Assembly (NCBI RefSeq): GCF_024137025.1
Contig: NZ_JAMYJR010000030.1
Span: forward strand, 119,012-183,011
Source of the DNA: Paractinoplanes aksuensis
GTDB lineage: Bacteria; Actinomycetota; Actinomycetes; Mycobacteriales; Micromonosporaceae
Reading direction: 5' to 3'
Length of the DNA stretch: 64,000 nt
The notes below the pieces were generated by a model. That model was not told where the DNA came from and searched no databases. It saw only the letters and a program-made list of their open reading frames with translations. A program made the translations under genes and the position numbers. Of this stretch, positions 1 through 8,223 are shown piece by piece. Numbering within the stretch: the first letter of the stretch is position 1; every line of letters starts with the position of its first letter.

Positions 1-495
1 GGCCAGCAGCGAACCGACCGCCGCGCTGCCCAGGTTCAGGCCGGTCTCGACATCGGTCGGTGACTCGGTGGCCGTGGCCACCCCGGCCGCGACCGCCGCC
101 ATGATCGACACCGTGAACAGGACGGACGGATCCGGCTCGTCCGCCACCGCCCTGACGACAGCGCAGCCGGCCGCCGCGACCAGGCCCGCCCCGACGGCCA
201 GCGCCACCCCACCGGAATAGCCGGCCCGGTCCAGACCGACATCGACGGCCAGCCCGGCCAGTCCACCGACGGCCGCGCCCCAGGTGGCCCGGCGGCTCCC
301 GCGGCCGAGGGTGATCAACACCAGAACCAGGGCGAGCAGCGCACCCCAGCGCAGCTCCCGCCCCCAGTAGATGTTGTTGCCACCTTCCGCCGCGGGCGGC
401 GTGAACAGGGCGACGCCGACTGCCCACACCACCGCCGAGGCGACGGCCAGCACCGGAAGGACGAACCGCCGAGCCGCGTCGCGGGAAAGCATCAT
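1..495 (-). CDS. Multi-pass membrane protein, partial (runs off left edge)
   Basis: Reading the minus strand from the ATG at 495 gives an uninterrupted frame to the window edge, about 165 residues, so the C-terminus is missing. It opens MMLSRDAARRFVLPVLAVAS and contains about four hydrophobic stretches (roughly residues 10-32, 48-63, 70-87 and 96-115) separated by short Arg-rich loops, so it is an integral membrane protein. No catalytic motif is visible and I do not recognise the family. It is divergent from the DoxX-like gene, with about 80 bp between the starts. Confidence 0.55.
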   Translation of the reverse strand, partial: MMLSRDAARRFVLPVLAVASAVVWAVGVALFTPPAAEGGNNIYWGRELRWGALLALVLVLITLGRGSRRATWGAAVGGLAGLAVDVGLDRAGYSGGVALAVGAGLVAAAGCAVVRAVADEPDPSVLFTVSIMAAVAAGVATATESPTDVETGLNLGSAAVGSLLA

Positions 496-575
496 GGCGC
501 CAGACGCTACCGAACGGGCGCCAGAATCCAGGACCGAGCACAATGCCGGGAGTGATCGAGCGGAAAGAGGCGGCC

Positions 576-986
576 ATGTGGCGGGCGGCGGGGCAGGTTC
601 TTCTGGGCGCGGTCCTGCTGTTCACCGGCACGGGCCATCTGACCTTCGCCCGTACGGAATTCCAGGCCCAGGTCCCGGCCTGGATCCCGATCGACGAGAA
701 CGTCGTCGTGATCGCCTCGGGCGTGGTCGAGCTGCTTCTCGCGCTGGCCTTGCTCGCCACCTGGCGGCAGCCCGCCCGGGCCGTCGTGGGCGCGCTGACG
801 GCCGTGTTCTTCGTGGCGATCCTGCCCGGCAACATCGCGCAGTTCACCGAGCACCAGAACGGCTTCGGCCTCGACACCGACGCGGCCCGCGCGATCCGCC
901 TGCTGTTCCAACCCGTACTCGTCGTCTGGGCCCTGGTCGTCACCAGCGCTGTCCCCGTCCTGCGGTCGCTGCGCCGGAGGCCATGA
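576..986 (+). CDS. DoxX-like small membrane protein
   Basis: About 136 residues with four predicted membrane segments and the early GxGHxTF pattern typical of DoxX/DoxD-like four-helix membrane proteins. The motif GTGHLTFART is followed by a hydrophobic segment with VVELLLALALL. A start 33 bases upstream (543) is possible, but AGAGG five to six bases before the ATG at 576 makes that the better start. The molecular role of this family is unsettled (quinone- or redox-linked membrane functions are proposed). It stands alone on the plus strand. Confidence 0.7.
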   Translation: MWRAAGQVLLGAVLLFTGTGHLTFARTEFQAQVPAWIPIDENVVVIASGVVELLLALALLATWRQPARAVVGALTAVFFVAILPGNIAQFTEHQNGFGLDTDAARAIRLLFQPVLVVWALVVTSAVPVLRSLRRRP

Positions 987-1013
987 ACGCGCTGTGCCGG
1001 TGAGGGCCTGCTT

Positions 1014-1166
1014 TCAGCACCCGGGCCAAAGCGGGCGTCCCGCCCCGGTGCGGCCCGATGCGGCGTCGGACTCGGCGATCCGGAAACCGAACTCCTCGAG
1101 TTCGCCGAGAACGGCGGTGGCCGCGGTGAGCAGTCGAGGACCCTGTGGATCCCCCGTCGGATCCAT
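1014..1166 (-). CDS. Possible 50-residue ORF downstream of the sigma-like gene
   Basis: A minus-strand ATG at 1166 opens a 50-codon frame (starts MDPTGDPQGPRLLTAATAVL) ending at 1014. It lies 16 bp downstream of the sigma-region-4 gene on the same strand. The predicted peptide has one amphipathic segment and no known motif. It may be a coupled small protein or chance; support is weak. Confidence 0.22.
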   Translation of the reverse strand: MDPTGDPQGPRLLTAATAVLGELEEFGFRIAESDAASGRTGAGRPLWPGC

Positions 1167-1182
1167 GGGGGCAGCGTATCGA

Positions 1183-1440
1183 TCAGCGTGTGTTCGTGGT
1201 GGTCAGCATTTCGGAGAGGTGGCGCATCGCGTGGTAGAGGTGGGCCTTGGCCGCGTCGGGGGAGAGGCCCAGGGTCCGGGCGGCCTCGGTGGTGGTGCGG
1301 TGGCGGAAGTAGGTGGCGACCAGGATCTCGCGGTGGTGGGGCTGGAGCTTGCGCAGCAGCAGGTCGGCCGGTGGCCGCGACGATCTGCGGTTCCGGGCGG
1401 GGTCGGCCTGGGTGATGGGCATGTCTTTCACTGTGGTCAC
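1183..1440 (-). CDS. Sigma-70 region 4-like helix-turn-helix protein
   Basis: An 85-residue protein consisting almost entirely of a sigma factor region 4 helix-turn-helix: LRKLQPHHREILVATYF, then TTTEAARTLGLSPDAAKAHL and YHAMRHLSEML. This is the part of ECF sigma factors that contacts the -35 element. Region 2 (core binding and -10 recognition) is absent, so it cannot be an ordinary sigma factor; it is either a stand-alone DNA-binding regulator or the surviving C-terminal end of a larger gene. The GTG at 1440 has no clear ribosome site; an ATG 18 bases further in is an alternative. Confidence 0.6.
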   Translation of the reverse strand: MTTVKDMPITQADPARNRRSSRPPADLLLRKLQPHHREILVATYFRHRTTTEAARTLGLSPDAAKAHLYHAMRHLSEMLTTTNTR

Positions 1441-1520
1441 CGGGCGGGGCGGACTCCAGTGAGCACCTGCGGCGTAGTCGCCCGGTCACAGGGGGATGCG
1501 GGGCTTTTGCTAACCGGACA

Positions 1521-1526
1521 TATACC
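1521..1526 (+). promoter_or_regulatory. -10 element (TATACC), probable leaderless transcript
   Basis: TATACC lies 9 bases before the ATG at 1535, which would put the transcription start at or next to the start codon. There is no good Shine-Dalgarno sequence and no clear -35. This fits a leaderless mRNA, which is common in actinobacteria. Confidence 0.4.
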
Positions 1527-1534
1527 CTGAAAGA

Positions 1535-2269
1535 ATGAGAAAGCACTCAAGACCCGTGGCCGTCGTTCTGGCCGCTGCCGTCGCGCTGTCGTCGGTGGTC
1601 GCCGGGGGTACGGCGTACGCCTCGAGCGGCGCCGCGGCCGAGCAGTTGTGGGAGAGCGTGACCGTCACCGGTCAGGGCGAGTCGTTCGGCCGGCCGGACC
1701 GGCTCGACGCCAGCTTCGCCGTCGAGACCAGCTCGGCCACCGTGGCCGACGCCCTGAAGAAGACCAGCACGGCCGCCGTCCGTATGCGCGACGCGCTGGT
1801 CAAGGGCGGGGTGGCCAAGGCCGACCTGCAGACGTCGAACGTCAGCATCAACGCCACGCGCAAGGACGACGGGGCGATCACCGGCTACACCGTCAACCAG
1901 GGCCTCACCGCCAAGATCCGCGACCTGAAGCAGGGTGGCGCGCTCATCTCGGCCGCCGTGTCGGCCGGTGGTGACGCGGCCCGGCTCAACGGCACGTCGT
2001 TCGCCATCGAGGACGACTCCGCCCTGCTCGCCGCGGCCCGCAAGAAGGCGTTCGCCGACGCGAAGCGCAAGGCCGGCCTGTACGCGCGGGAGGCGGGCCG
2101 CCCGCTGGGCCGCGTCGTGAAGGTCAGCGAGGGCGGCCCGGTCCAGTGGGGACAGGGCGGATCGCACAAGTTCGCCTCGGACGACGCGGCCGTGCCGCTC
2201 GAGCCCGGCCGCCAGAGCCTGACCGTCAGCGTGACAGTGGAATGGATGCTCGACCCGGCAGCGAAGTAG
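1535..2269 (+). CDS. Secreted SIMPL (DUF541) domain protein
   Basis: 244 residues. Residues 1-29 form a signal peptide (basic start, long hydrophobic core, AYA/SS cleavage site). The rest is a SIMPL/DUF541 domain like E. coli YggE: VTVTGQGESFGRPDRLDASF at its start, then the A.AD.LQTSNVSI region and the closing ADAKRKAGLYAREAG helix. Members are periplasmic or secreted proteins linked to oxidative stress or to surface structures; the biochemical activity is not established. It is monocistronic, with a strong terminator hairpin after it. Confidence 0.85.
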   Translation: MRKHSRPVAVVLAAAVALSSVVAGGTAYASSGAAAEQLWESVTVTGQGESFGRPDRLDASFAVETSSATVADALKKTSTAAVRMRDALVKGGVAKADLQTSNVSINATRKDDGAITGYTVNQGLTAKIRDLKQGGALISAAVSAGGDAARLNGTSFAIEDDSALLAAARKKAFADAKRKAGLYAREAGRPLGRVVKVSEGGPVQWGQGGSHKFASDDAAVPLEPGRQSLTVSVTVEWMLDPAAK

Positions 2270-2278
2270 CCACAACGC

Positions 2279-2304
2279 GGCCCGGCGTGTCGGCACGCCG
2301 GGCC
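2279..2304. terminator. Bidirectional hairpin terminator
   Basis: An 11-bp perfect stem (GGCCCGGCGTG / CACGCCGGGCC) around the tetraloop TCGG lies between the converging SIMPL gene and the BadF-type kinase gene. There is no T-run, as is usual in high-GC actinobacteria. Confidence 0.7.
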
Positions 2305-2340
2305 GGTGGTGGTCCGTCTCGAAGATCGGCGCGCCGGACG

Positions 2341-3228
2341 CTACCGGCCTTCCGCCACCCCGCCCACGCGGGCGGCCAGGCGGGCGGCGCCGGCGGCCGG
2401 GTCGGTGCTGGTGAAGGTCTCGACGCCGCGAGCCCGCAACAAAGAGCGCACTTCGTCGCGTACGGGTGTGTGGTGGGTCAGGAGGCTGCCGGCCAGCACG
2501 ACCGGGCCGTCGGTGGCCAGCTCGTCGAGCGACCGCACCAGCTTCTCGGCGGCGGACGACGTGATCGCGCGGGCCAGCGGATCGGCGTCCCGCGCCCGCG
2601 CGCACACCAGTGGAGCCAGCGCGTCGATCTCGGCGAACGGCAGGTGTTGAGCCCAGGCGACCAGGGCGTCCGACGAGACCGCTCCGACCTGCGCGGCGAC
2701 CGCGGCTGCGAAGGGTGACGACCACCGGCGTACGGCAATGCGCAGTGCTTCCAGGCCGATCCAGCGCCCCGATCCGAAGTCGCCCAGCAACCACCCGTTG
2801 CCGTCCACTGTGCGCACCACCCGTTCGCCGTCGACCTCGGCCGCTATGGCGCCGGTGCCCGCGATCAGCACCGCGCCCGCCGAGGCCGGCGTTCCGGCCG
2901 CGAAGGCCGTCACCACGTCGCCGACGACCACCATCGGTCCGGTCAGACCCAGAGACTTCCAAGCGTTTTCGTACGGTGCGAGTCCTTCGGCCGAGGCCAG
3001 GCAACTCGTCCCGGCGATGCCGAGCACGCCCCGGGCGACCCGCGACGGCGCAACCGATCCGAGCGCCTCGCGCAGGGCGGTGCCCATGGCGCCGGCCGCC
3101 GCCTCGAAACCGACCGTCAACGGGTTGCCCGGGCCCGCCGCGCCGCGGCCGACGATCGAGCCCGCCGCCGTGGCCACGACGGCCCGGGTCGAGGTGCCGC
3201 CCGCGTCCACGCCCACCACCAGGTCCAT
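2341..3228 (-). CDS. BadF/BadG-type sugar kinase (N-acetylglucosamine kinase-like)
   Basis: 295 residues of the ASKHA fold BadF/BadG/BcrA/BcrD ATPase family, which includes eukaryotic-type GlcNAc kinase. The phosphate-1 loop is GVDAGGTSTRAVV near the N-terminus; the phosphate-2 region is LIAGTGAIAAEV followed by NGWLLGDFGSGRWIG, and the adenosine motif is VVLAGSLL. The gene is divergent from a MurR/RpiR regulator and SIS-protein/NgcEFG operon, so it most likely phosphorylates an imported amino sugar (GlcNAc or MurNAc) in the cytoplasm. The substrate is inferred from context only. The intergenic palindrome may control it too. Confidence 0.75.
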   Translation of the reverse strand: MDLVVGVDAGGTSTRAVVATAAGSIVGRGAAGPGNPLTVGFEAAAGAMGTALREALGSVAPSRVARGVLGIAGTSCLASAEGLAPYENAWKSLGLTGPMVVVGDVVTAFAAGTPASAGAVLIAGTGAIAAEVDGERVVRTVDGNGWLLGDFGSGRWIGLEALRIAVRRWSSPFAAAVAAQVGAVSSDALVAWAQHLPFAEIDALAPLVCARARDADPLARAITSSAAEKLVRSLDELATDGPVVLAGSLLTHHTPVRDEVRSLLRARGVETFTSTDPAAGAARLAARVGGVAEGR

Positions 3229-3257
3229 GGGAGGGATCGAAACATAGGAAACAGTTA

Positions 3258-3286
3258 TTGACTAGAGGCGTCCGCGGTCGTAATTT
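3258..3286 (+). promoter_or_regulatory. Promoter of the regulator/ngc operon
   Basis: TTGACT (3258-3263), a 17-bp spacer, then TAATTT (3281-3286) is close to the main sigma consensus. The predicted start is near 3293, inside the palindrome described in the next entry, so a bound repressor would block initiation. Confidence 0.6.
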
Positions 3287-3312
3287 TCATCAACAACAGC
3301 CATTGATGAAAA
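3284..3312. promoter_or_regulatory. Probable MurR/RpiR operator palindrome
   Basis: A perfect 10-bp inverted repeat, TTTTCATCAA (3284-3293) and TTGATGAAAA (3303-3312), separated by 9 bp. It overlaps the -10 and the predicted transcription start of the regulator's own promoter and covers the first candidate ATG (3306). RpiR-family operators commonly have GAAA/TTTC palindromes. Autorepression relieved by a phosphorylated amino sugar is the inference. Confidence 0.6.
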
Positions 3313-3314
3313 GG

Positions 3315-4241
3315 ATGACCGACGTGACGGGTGAGAGCGGAGGCCTGCTCGGGCGGCTGCGCATCGAGGGACCGCAGATGCCGGAGGCCCTGGCGCGCAT
3401 CGCCGAGACGATTATGGCCGATCCGGAGACGGCGGCCCATGCGAGCATCGTCGACCTGGCCGAACGGTCCGGCACCTCGACCGCGACCGTCACCCGGTTC
3501 AGCCGCACGCTGGGCTTCAAGGGCTACGCCAACCTGCGGGTGGCCATCGCCACCGAGACCGGGCGGGCCGAGCAGGCGCGGTGGGAGACCGACATCAGCG
3601 GCGACATCGCCCCCGGGGATCCGCTGACCGACGTGCTGGCCGTGGTCACCGCGGCCGACACCCGGGCCATCCAGGACACCGCGGCCGGCCTCGACGTGGC
3701 CGCGGTCGAGCAGGTGGCGGCCGCGATCGCCGAGGCCAAGCGGGTCGAGATCTTCGGGCTGGGCTCGAGCGGCACGTCGGCCCGCGAGATGGCGTTCCGG
3801 CTCGAGCGCATCCGCGTGCCGGTCTGGCACCGCACGGATTCGCACACCGCGCTGACCAACGCCGCGCTGACGCTGCCGGGTGACGTGGCCATCGGCTTGA
3901 GCCACTCCGGGCGTACGCGGGAAGTGATCGAGACGCTGGCCGAGGCGGCCGATCATGGCGCGCTGACCGTCGCCGTGACGAGTTTCAGCCGCTCGCCGCT
4001 GGCCGAGGTGGCCGACATCGTCTTCACCACCGCGGTGCAGGAGACGACGTTCCGGCTGGCCGCTCTGTCCGCGCTGCACTCGCAACTGCTGGTGCTCGAC
4101 ACGATCTATGTCGCGGTCGCCCAGCGCACCTACGAGCGGACCGCCGACGCGCTGGAACTGACCGTGCGCGCGGTCGACGCCCACCGACTGCCCGAGAAGA
4201 TCCCGTCCCGCAAGCGCGGGCGTTCGAAAGGACAGCCGTGA
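3315..4241 (+). CDS. MurR/RpiR family transcriptional regulator
   Basis: About 308 residues. The N-terminal RpiR-type HTH spans roughly residues 15-85 (IVDLAERSGTSTATVTRFSR then LGFKGYANLRVAIA). The C-terminal SIS sugar-phosphate-binding domain lies around 125-260 (EIFGLGSSGTSAREMAFRL, GLSHSGRTREVIE). Start options are ATG 3306 (inside the palindrome), ATG 3315 and GTG 3324; the AAGG at 3311-3314 fits GTG 3324 best, so 3315 is a compromise. The stop overlaps the next start by 4 bp (GTGA), so it is the first gene of the SIS/NgcEFG operon. It probably represses the operon until an amino-sugar phosphate binds the SIS domain. Confidence 0.85.
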   Translation: MTDVTGESGGLLGRLRIEGPQMPEALARIAETIMADPETAAHASIVDLAERSGTSTATVTRFSRTLGFKGYANLRVAIATETGRAEQARWETDISGDIAPGDPLTDVLAVVTAADTRAIQDTAAGLDVAAVEQVAAAIAEAKRVEIFGLGSSGTSAREMAFRLERIRVPVWHRTDSHTALTNAALTLPGDVAIGLSHSGRTREVIETLAEAADHGALTVAVTSFSRSPLAEVADIVFTTAVQETTFRLAALSALHSQLLVLDTIYVAVAQRTYERTADALELTVRAVDAHRLPEKIPSRKRGRSKGQP

Positions 4242-4990
4242 GCGTCACCAGCAATGACTACCTGGCCGCCGTGAGAAGAGCCGTCGAACGTGTCGGCGGC
4301 GGTCAGGACGAGCAGAAACAGCAGGCGGCCGATCTCCTGGCCGAGGCCGTCGGCAACGGGGGAGTGATCCAGGCCTTCGGGTGCGGGCACTCCGAGGCCC
4401 TGGCCATGGAGATCGCCGGCCGGGCGGGGGGACTGGTCCCGACCAACCGGATCGCCCTGCGCGACATCGTCCTCTACGGCGGCGAGCCCCTCGAGGCACT
4501 CGCCGACCCCACCGTCGAACGCAACCCGGAGGTCGCCCACCGGCTGTACGAGCTGGCCCCGATCAAGCCGGACGACGTGTTCGTGATCGCCTCCAACTCC
4601 GGCATCAACGGCGCCGTTGTCGAGATGGCGCTGCTGGTCAAGGAGCGCGGGCACAAGCTCGTGGCGATCACCTCGGCCGAGCACTCGGCCGGGGTGACGA
4701 GCCGGCATCCGAGCGGGCGCAAGCTCGGCGAGATCGCGGACGTGGTGCTCGACAACGGGGCCCCGTACGGCGACGCGACCTTGCCGCTGCCGGGCGGGGG
4801 CGCCGTGGGGGCGGTCTCGTCGATCACCGCGGCCCTGCTGGCCCAGCAGATCGTCACCGAGGTGGTCGCGCGGCTGCTCGCCGCCGGGATCACCCCGCCC
4901 GTCTACCTGTCGGACAACGTGCCCGGCGGTAAGGAACACAACGCAGAGATCGAGGCGCGGTACGCCGGGCGCATCCGGCGCACCGCATAG
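4238..4990 (+). CDS. SIS-domain sugar-phosphate protein (UPF0309-like)
   Basis: 250 residues, GTG start overlapping the regulator stop by 4 bp. A single SIS (sugar isomerase) domain: VIQAFGCGHSEALAMEIAGR binds the phosphosugar, VFVIASNSGINGAVVEMALL is the second SIS strand-turn, followed by VAITSAEHSAGVTSRHPSG. Members of this UPF0309-type group are putative sugar-phosphate isomerases, deaminases or etherases of amino sugars. With the kinase and the importer it should act on the phosphorylated amino sugar; the exact reaction cannot be read from sequence. Confidence 0.75.
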   Translation: MSVTSNDYLAAVRRAVERVGGGQDEQKQQAADLLAEAVGNGGVIQAFGCGHSEALAMEIAGRAGGLVPTNRIALRDIVLYGGEPLEALADPTVERNPEVAHRLYELAPIKPDDVFVIASNSGINGAVVEMALLVKERGHKLVAITSAEHSAGVTSRHPSGRKLGEIADVVLDNGAPYGDATLPLPGGGAVGAVSSITAALLAQQIVTEVVARLLAAGITPPVYLSDNVPGGKEHNAEIEARYAGRIRRTA

Positions 4991-5005
4991 GAGGCAGAGC
5001 CCGTC

Positions 5006-6421
5006 ATGAACCCTGATTCCCAGGTCAGACCCTATCCCACCCGACGAACGATCTTGAAGTCAGCTGCAGTTCTCTCGGTGCCGGCATTAGGTGGCTGTGT
5101 CACCGCCGGTAAAGAGTCAGGTGAGACGAAGGCCGGCGGCGCCGAGAAGACGGCCGAGAACCCACTCGGGGTCAAGGCCGACGCCCCGCTCGAGGTGGTC
5201 GTCTTCAAGGGCGGGTACGGCGACGAGTACGCGGTGAAGGCCGAGGCGACCTACCAGCAGAAGTATCCGCAGGCCAAGATCGACCACAAGGGCCTGCAGA
5301 AGGTCGGCGAGGCCATGCAGCCCCGGTTCGTGGCCGGCACCCCGCCCGACGTCGTCGACAACACCGGCGCCGGACGGCTCGACATCGCCACGCTGGTCAG
5401 CGCCAACCAGGTGACCGACCTGGCCGACCTGCTCGACGCGCCCAGCCTCGACCAGCCCGGCAAGAAGGTGCGCGACACGTTGCTGCCGGGCGTGGTCGAC
5501 GACGGCACGTTCGCCGGCAAGACCGTGGCGCTCAATTTCACGTACACGGTGTGGGGTCTCTGGTATTCGAAGTCGCTGTTCGCCGACCGCGGCTGGACGT
5601 ACCCCAAGACCTGGGACGAGATGGTCGCGCTGTGCGCCGAGATCAAGAAGGCCGGCGTCGCCCCCTGGACCTACCAGGGCAAATACCCGGAGTACATCAA
5701 CGACCCGCTGCTCTCGATGGCGGCCAAGGCGGGCGGGGCCGACCTGGTCAAGGCGGTCGACAACCTGCAGCCGGGCGCGTGGAAGCAGGACGGGCTCGTG
5801 CAGGCGGCCACCGCGTTCGCCGAGCTGGCCGGGCAGGGTTACCTGATGAGCGGCTCCGAGGCGCTGTCGCACACCGAGGCCCAGGCCGCGTGGTGCCAGA
5901 AGAAGGCGGCGTTCATCCCGTGCGGCTCCTGGCTCGAGGCCGAGCAGAAGGGGGTCGCGCCGGCCGGTTTCGACATGGTCATGGGCACGGTGCCGGCCCG
6001 CTCGTCGTCGGACAAGCTGCCGGTGACCGCGGTGCAGGCCGCCAGCAGCGAGTCGTTCCTGGTGCCGGCCAAGGCCAAGAACGCCGCCGGCGGTCAGGAG
6101 TACCTGCGCATCCTGTTCTCGAAGCAGTCGGCCACCGCGTTCGCCGAGGCCAACAGCACTCTGCCCGCGGTAGCCGGGGCCACCGACGGGCTCACCCTCT
6201 CGTCGGGGCTGGGCTCGGTGCGCGACGCGGTCACGGCGGCCGGTTCCGACACCTTCACCTATCGATTCCGTACGTGGTACGCGCCCCTCGCCAAGGCCGT
6301 GGACGACGCGACGGGGGAGCTGGTGAACAAGCGGATCAGCCCGGCCGACTGGTCGACCCGGATCCAGAAGGCGGCCGACGCGGTGGCCAAGGACTCGTCC
6401 GTCACGAAGTTCACCCGCTGA
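5006..6421 (+). CDS. ngcE: ABC transporter sugar-binding lipoprotein, NgcE-like
   Basis: 471 residues. The N-terminus has a twin-Arg-like stretch (TRRTILKSAAVL) and a lipobox PALGGC with lipid-anchored Cys31. The mature part is a family 1-type extracellular solute-binding protein, with TPPDVVDNTGAG, GLWYSKSLFADRGWTYPKTW and PWTYQGKYPEYINDPLL. These features match the NgcE group known from Streptomyces, which binds N-acetylglucosamine and diacetylchitobiose. It is followed by two permeases with 1-4 bp overlaps. No ATPase gene is present, as is normal where the shared MsiK-type ATPase is encoded elsewhere. The ngc name is inferred from recognition, not a search. Confidence 0.78.
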   Translation: MNPDSQVRPYPTRRTILKSAAVLSVPALGGCVTAGKESGETKAGGAEKTAENPLGVKADAPLEVVVFKGGYGDEYAVKAEATYQQKYPQAKIDHKGLQKVGEAMQPRFVAGTPPDVVDNTGAGRLDIATLVSANQVTDLADLLDAPSLDQPGKKVRDTLLPGVVDDGTFAGKTVALNFTYTVWGLWYSKSLFADRGWTYPKTWDEMVALCAEIKKAGVAPWTYQGKYPEYINDPLLSMAAKAGGADLVKAVDNLQPGAWKQDGLVQAATAFAELAGQGYLMSGSEALSHTEAQAAWCQKKAAFIPCGSWLEAEQKGVAPAGFDMVMGTVPARSSSDKLPVTAVQAASSESFLVPAKAKNAAGGQEYLRILFSKQSATAFAEANSTLPAVAGATDGLTLSSGLGSVRDAVTAAGSDTFTYRFRTWYAPLAKAVDDATGELVNKRISPADWSTRIQKAADAVAKDSSVTKFTR

Positions 6422-7311
6422 TGAAGCACGGCCGCTGGCGGTTCCTGCTCGGCGCGCTGGTGCCGGCCCTGGTGCTGCACGTCGTCTTCGTGCTGTCGCC
6501 GTACGCGCAGGCGTTCTGGCTGTCGCTGACCGACTGGACCGGGGTGGCCGGCGAGGCGCAGTTCGTCGGGGCGGACAACTACGTCCGCCTCGGCGGCGAC
6601 TCCCTGTTTCTCGACGCGGTGCGCAACAACGCCCTGCTGCTCATCGTGGTGCCGCTGGTGACTATTGCCATCGGGCTGTTCCTGGCCTCGATGCTGCGCA
6701 CGTCGTCGCCCCGGCTCGGGCAGGGCTACCGGATCGTCTACTTCTTTCCGCAGTTGCTGTCGCTCGTGGTGATCGCGGTGTTGTGGGGGTTCGTCTACAA
6801 CCCGAACACGGGACTGCTCAATTCGGGGTTGCGGGCGATCGGACTGGGCGGGCTGGCCCATTCGTGGCTGGCCGAGCCGGCGTTCGCGCTGATCGCGGTG
6901 ATGGCGGTGCTGGTCTGGTCGTCGGTCGGGTTCTATGTCGTGCTGTTCAGCGCGGCCATCGAGGGGATTCCGCGGGAATTGTTCGAGGCGGCTCTGCTCG
7001 ACGGGGCCGGCAAGTGGGCGACGTTCTTCCGGGTCACGCTGCCGCTCGTCCGGGAGTCGGTGCAGGTGGCGTTCGTCTATCTGGGGATCGCGGCCCTTGA
7101 CGCCTTTGCCGTCGTGCAGGTCATGACGGTGGGGCCGGGTGGGCCCGATGGAGCGACCGAAGTCATCGGGCTCTCGCTTTATCGGACGGCCTTCACGTAC
7201 GGGAAGTTCGGTTATGCGTCGGCCATGGGGGTGGCGCTTTTCTTCGCCACGTTGACATTGGCCGTGCTTGCTCTTCGGTCGGGCCGTAAGGAAAGGCTGG
7301 AGTTGGCATGA
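6421..7311 (+). CDS. ngcF: ABC transporter permease, NgcF-like
   Basis: 296 residues, six predicted membrane helices. It carries the inner-membrane EAA loop (EAALLDGAGKWATFFRVTLP) that contacts the ATPase, and the PNTGLLN loop typical of the MalF/UgpA side. The ATG overlaps the NgcE stop by one base (TGATG), so translation is coupled. It forms the membrane channel with the NgcG-like permease. Confidence 0.8.
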   Translation: MKHGRWRFLLGALVPALVLHVVFVLSPYAQAFWLSLTDWTGVAGEAQFVGADNYVRLGGDSLFLDAVRNNALLLIVVPLVTIAIGLFLASMLRTSSPRLGQGYRIVYFFPQLLSLVVIAVLWGFVYNPNTGLLNSGLRAIGLGGLAHSWLAEPAFALIAVMAVLVWSSVGFYVVLFSAAIEGIPRELFEAALLDGAGKWATFFRVTLPLVRESVQVAFVYLGIAALDAFAVVQVMTVGPGGPDGATEVIGLSLYRTAFTYGKFGYASAMGVALFFATLTLAVLALRSGRKERLELA

Positions 7312-8180
7312 CGCTGTTGCAAACCCGGCCCTCCGTTGATGCGCCGGCGCCTGTGGTTATCAAACGGACAAATCCTCTTCCGGGTCTGGCGATGTTCTGC
7401 TGGGCCGTGGTGACGGCGTTGCCGCTGCTGTGGGCTGTGATCAGCTCGTTCAAGACGGACGACGAGATCTTGAACTCGCCGTGGTCGCTGCCCGCGTCGC
7501 CGCAGTGGGACAACTGGGCGCGGGCCTGGACGGCGGCCAGCATCGGGCGCTATTTCCTCAACAGTCTGATCGTCGTCGGCTCGGCCCTCGTGCTCACGAT
7601 GCTGCTGGGTTCCCTGGTGGCGTACGCGCTGGCCCGTTATGAATTTCGCGGCAACCGGGCGATCTATTACACGTTCGTCGCGGCCATGTTCTTCCCCGTT
7701 TTTCTGGCGCTGGTGCCATTGTTCTTCGTGGTGCAGCAACTGGGCCTGCTGGGCACCTACGCCGGACTGATCCTCGTCTACACCGCGTACGCCGTGCCTT
7801 TCACGGTTTTCTTTCTGCATTCGTTCTTCCGTACGCTGCCGAGTGAGATCGCCGAGGCCGCGTTCCTCGACGGCTGCTCGCACGGCGCCGTCTTCTTCCG
7901 AGTCATGCTGCCGCTGGCCCGGCCGGGCCTGGTCGCGGTCGGCATCTTCAATTTCCTCGGGCTCTGGAACCAGTATCTGCTGCCGCTGGTTCTCAACCCC
8001 GACCCGGACCGGTACGTCCTGGCGCAGGGTCTGGCCGCCCTGTCGGTCAGCCAGGGGTATCGCAGCGACTGGAGCGGCCTGTTCGCCGGCTTGACCATTG
8101 CCATGCTGCCGGTGCTCATCGCCTATGTCGCGTTCCAACGGCACATCCGCGCCGGAATGACCGCCGGCGCGGTCAAGTAG
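7308..8180 (+). CDS. ngcG: ABC transporter permease, NgcG-like
   Basis: 290 residues, six predicted membrane helices of the MalG/UgpE type, starting inside the NgcF stop (ATGA). The EAA loop is EAAFLDGCSHGAVFFRVMLP. WNQYLLPLVLNPDPDRYVLAQGL is the region typical of MalG-like subunits (quoted here only in part as WNQYLLPLVL). It should pair with NgcF and the NgcE lipoprotein for amino-sugar uptake. Confidence 0.8.
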   Translation: MTLLQTRPSVDAPAPVVIKRTNPLPGLAMFCWAVVTALPLLWAVISSFKTDDEILNSPWSLPASPQWDNWARAWTAASIGRYFLNSLIVVGSALVLTMLLGSLVAYALARYEFRGNRAIYYTFVAAMFFPVFLALVPLFFVVQQLGLLGTYAGLILVYTAYAVPFTVFFLHSFFRTLPSEIAEAAFLDGCSHGAVFFRVMLPLARPGLVAVGIFNFLGLWNQYLLPLVLNPDPDRYVLAQGLAALSVSQGYRSDWSGLFAGLTIAMLPVLIAYVAFQRHIRAGMTAGAVK

Positions 8181-8223
8181 TTCCCCCTCGTCCCCTCTTA
8201 TTGATCGTGGGAGGAGTCTGCTC

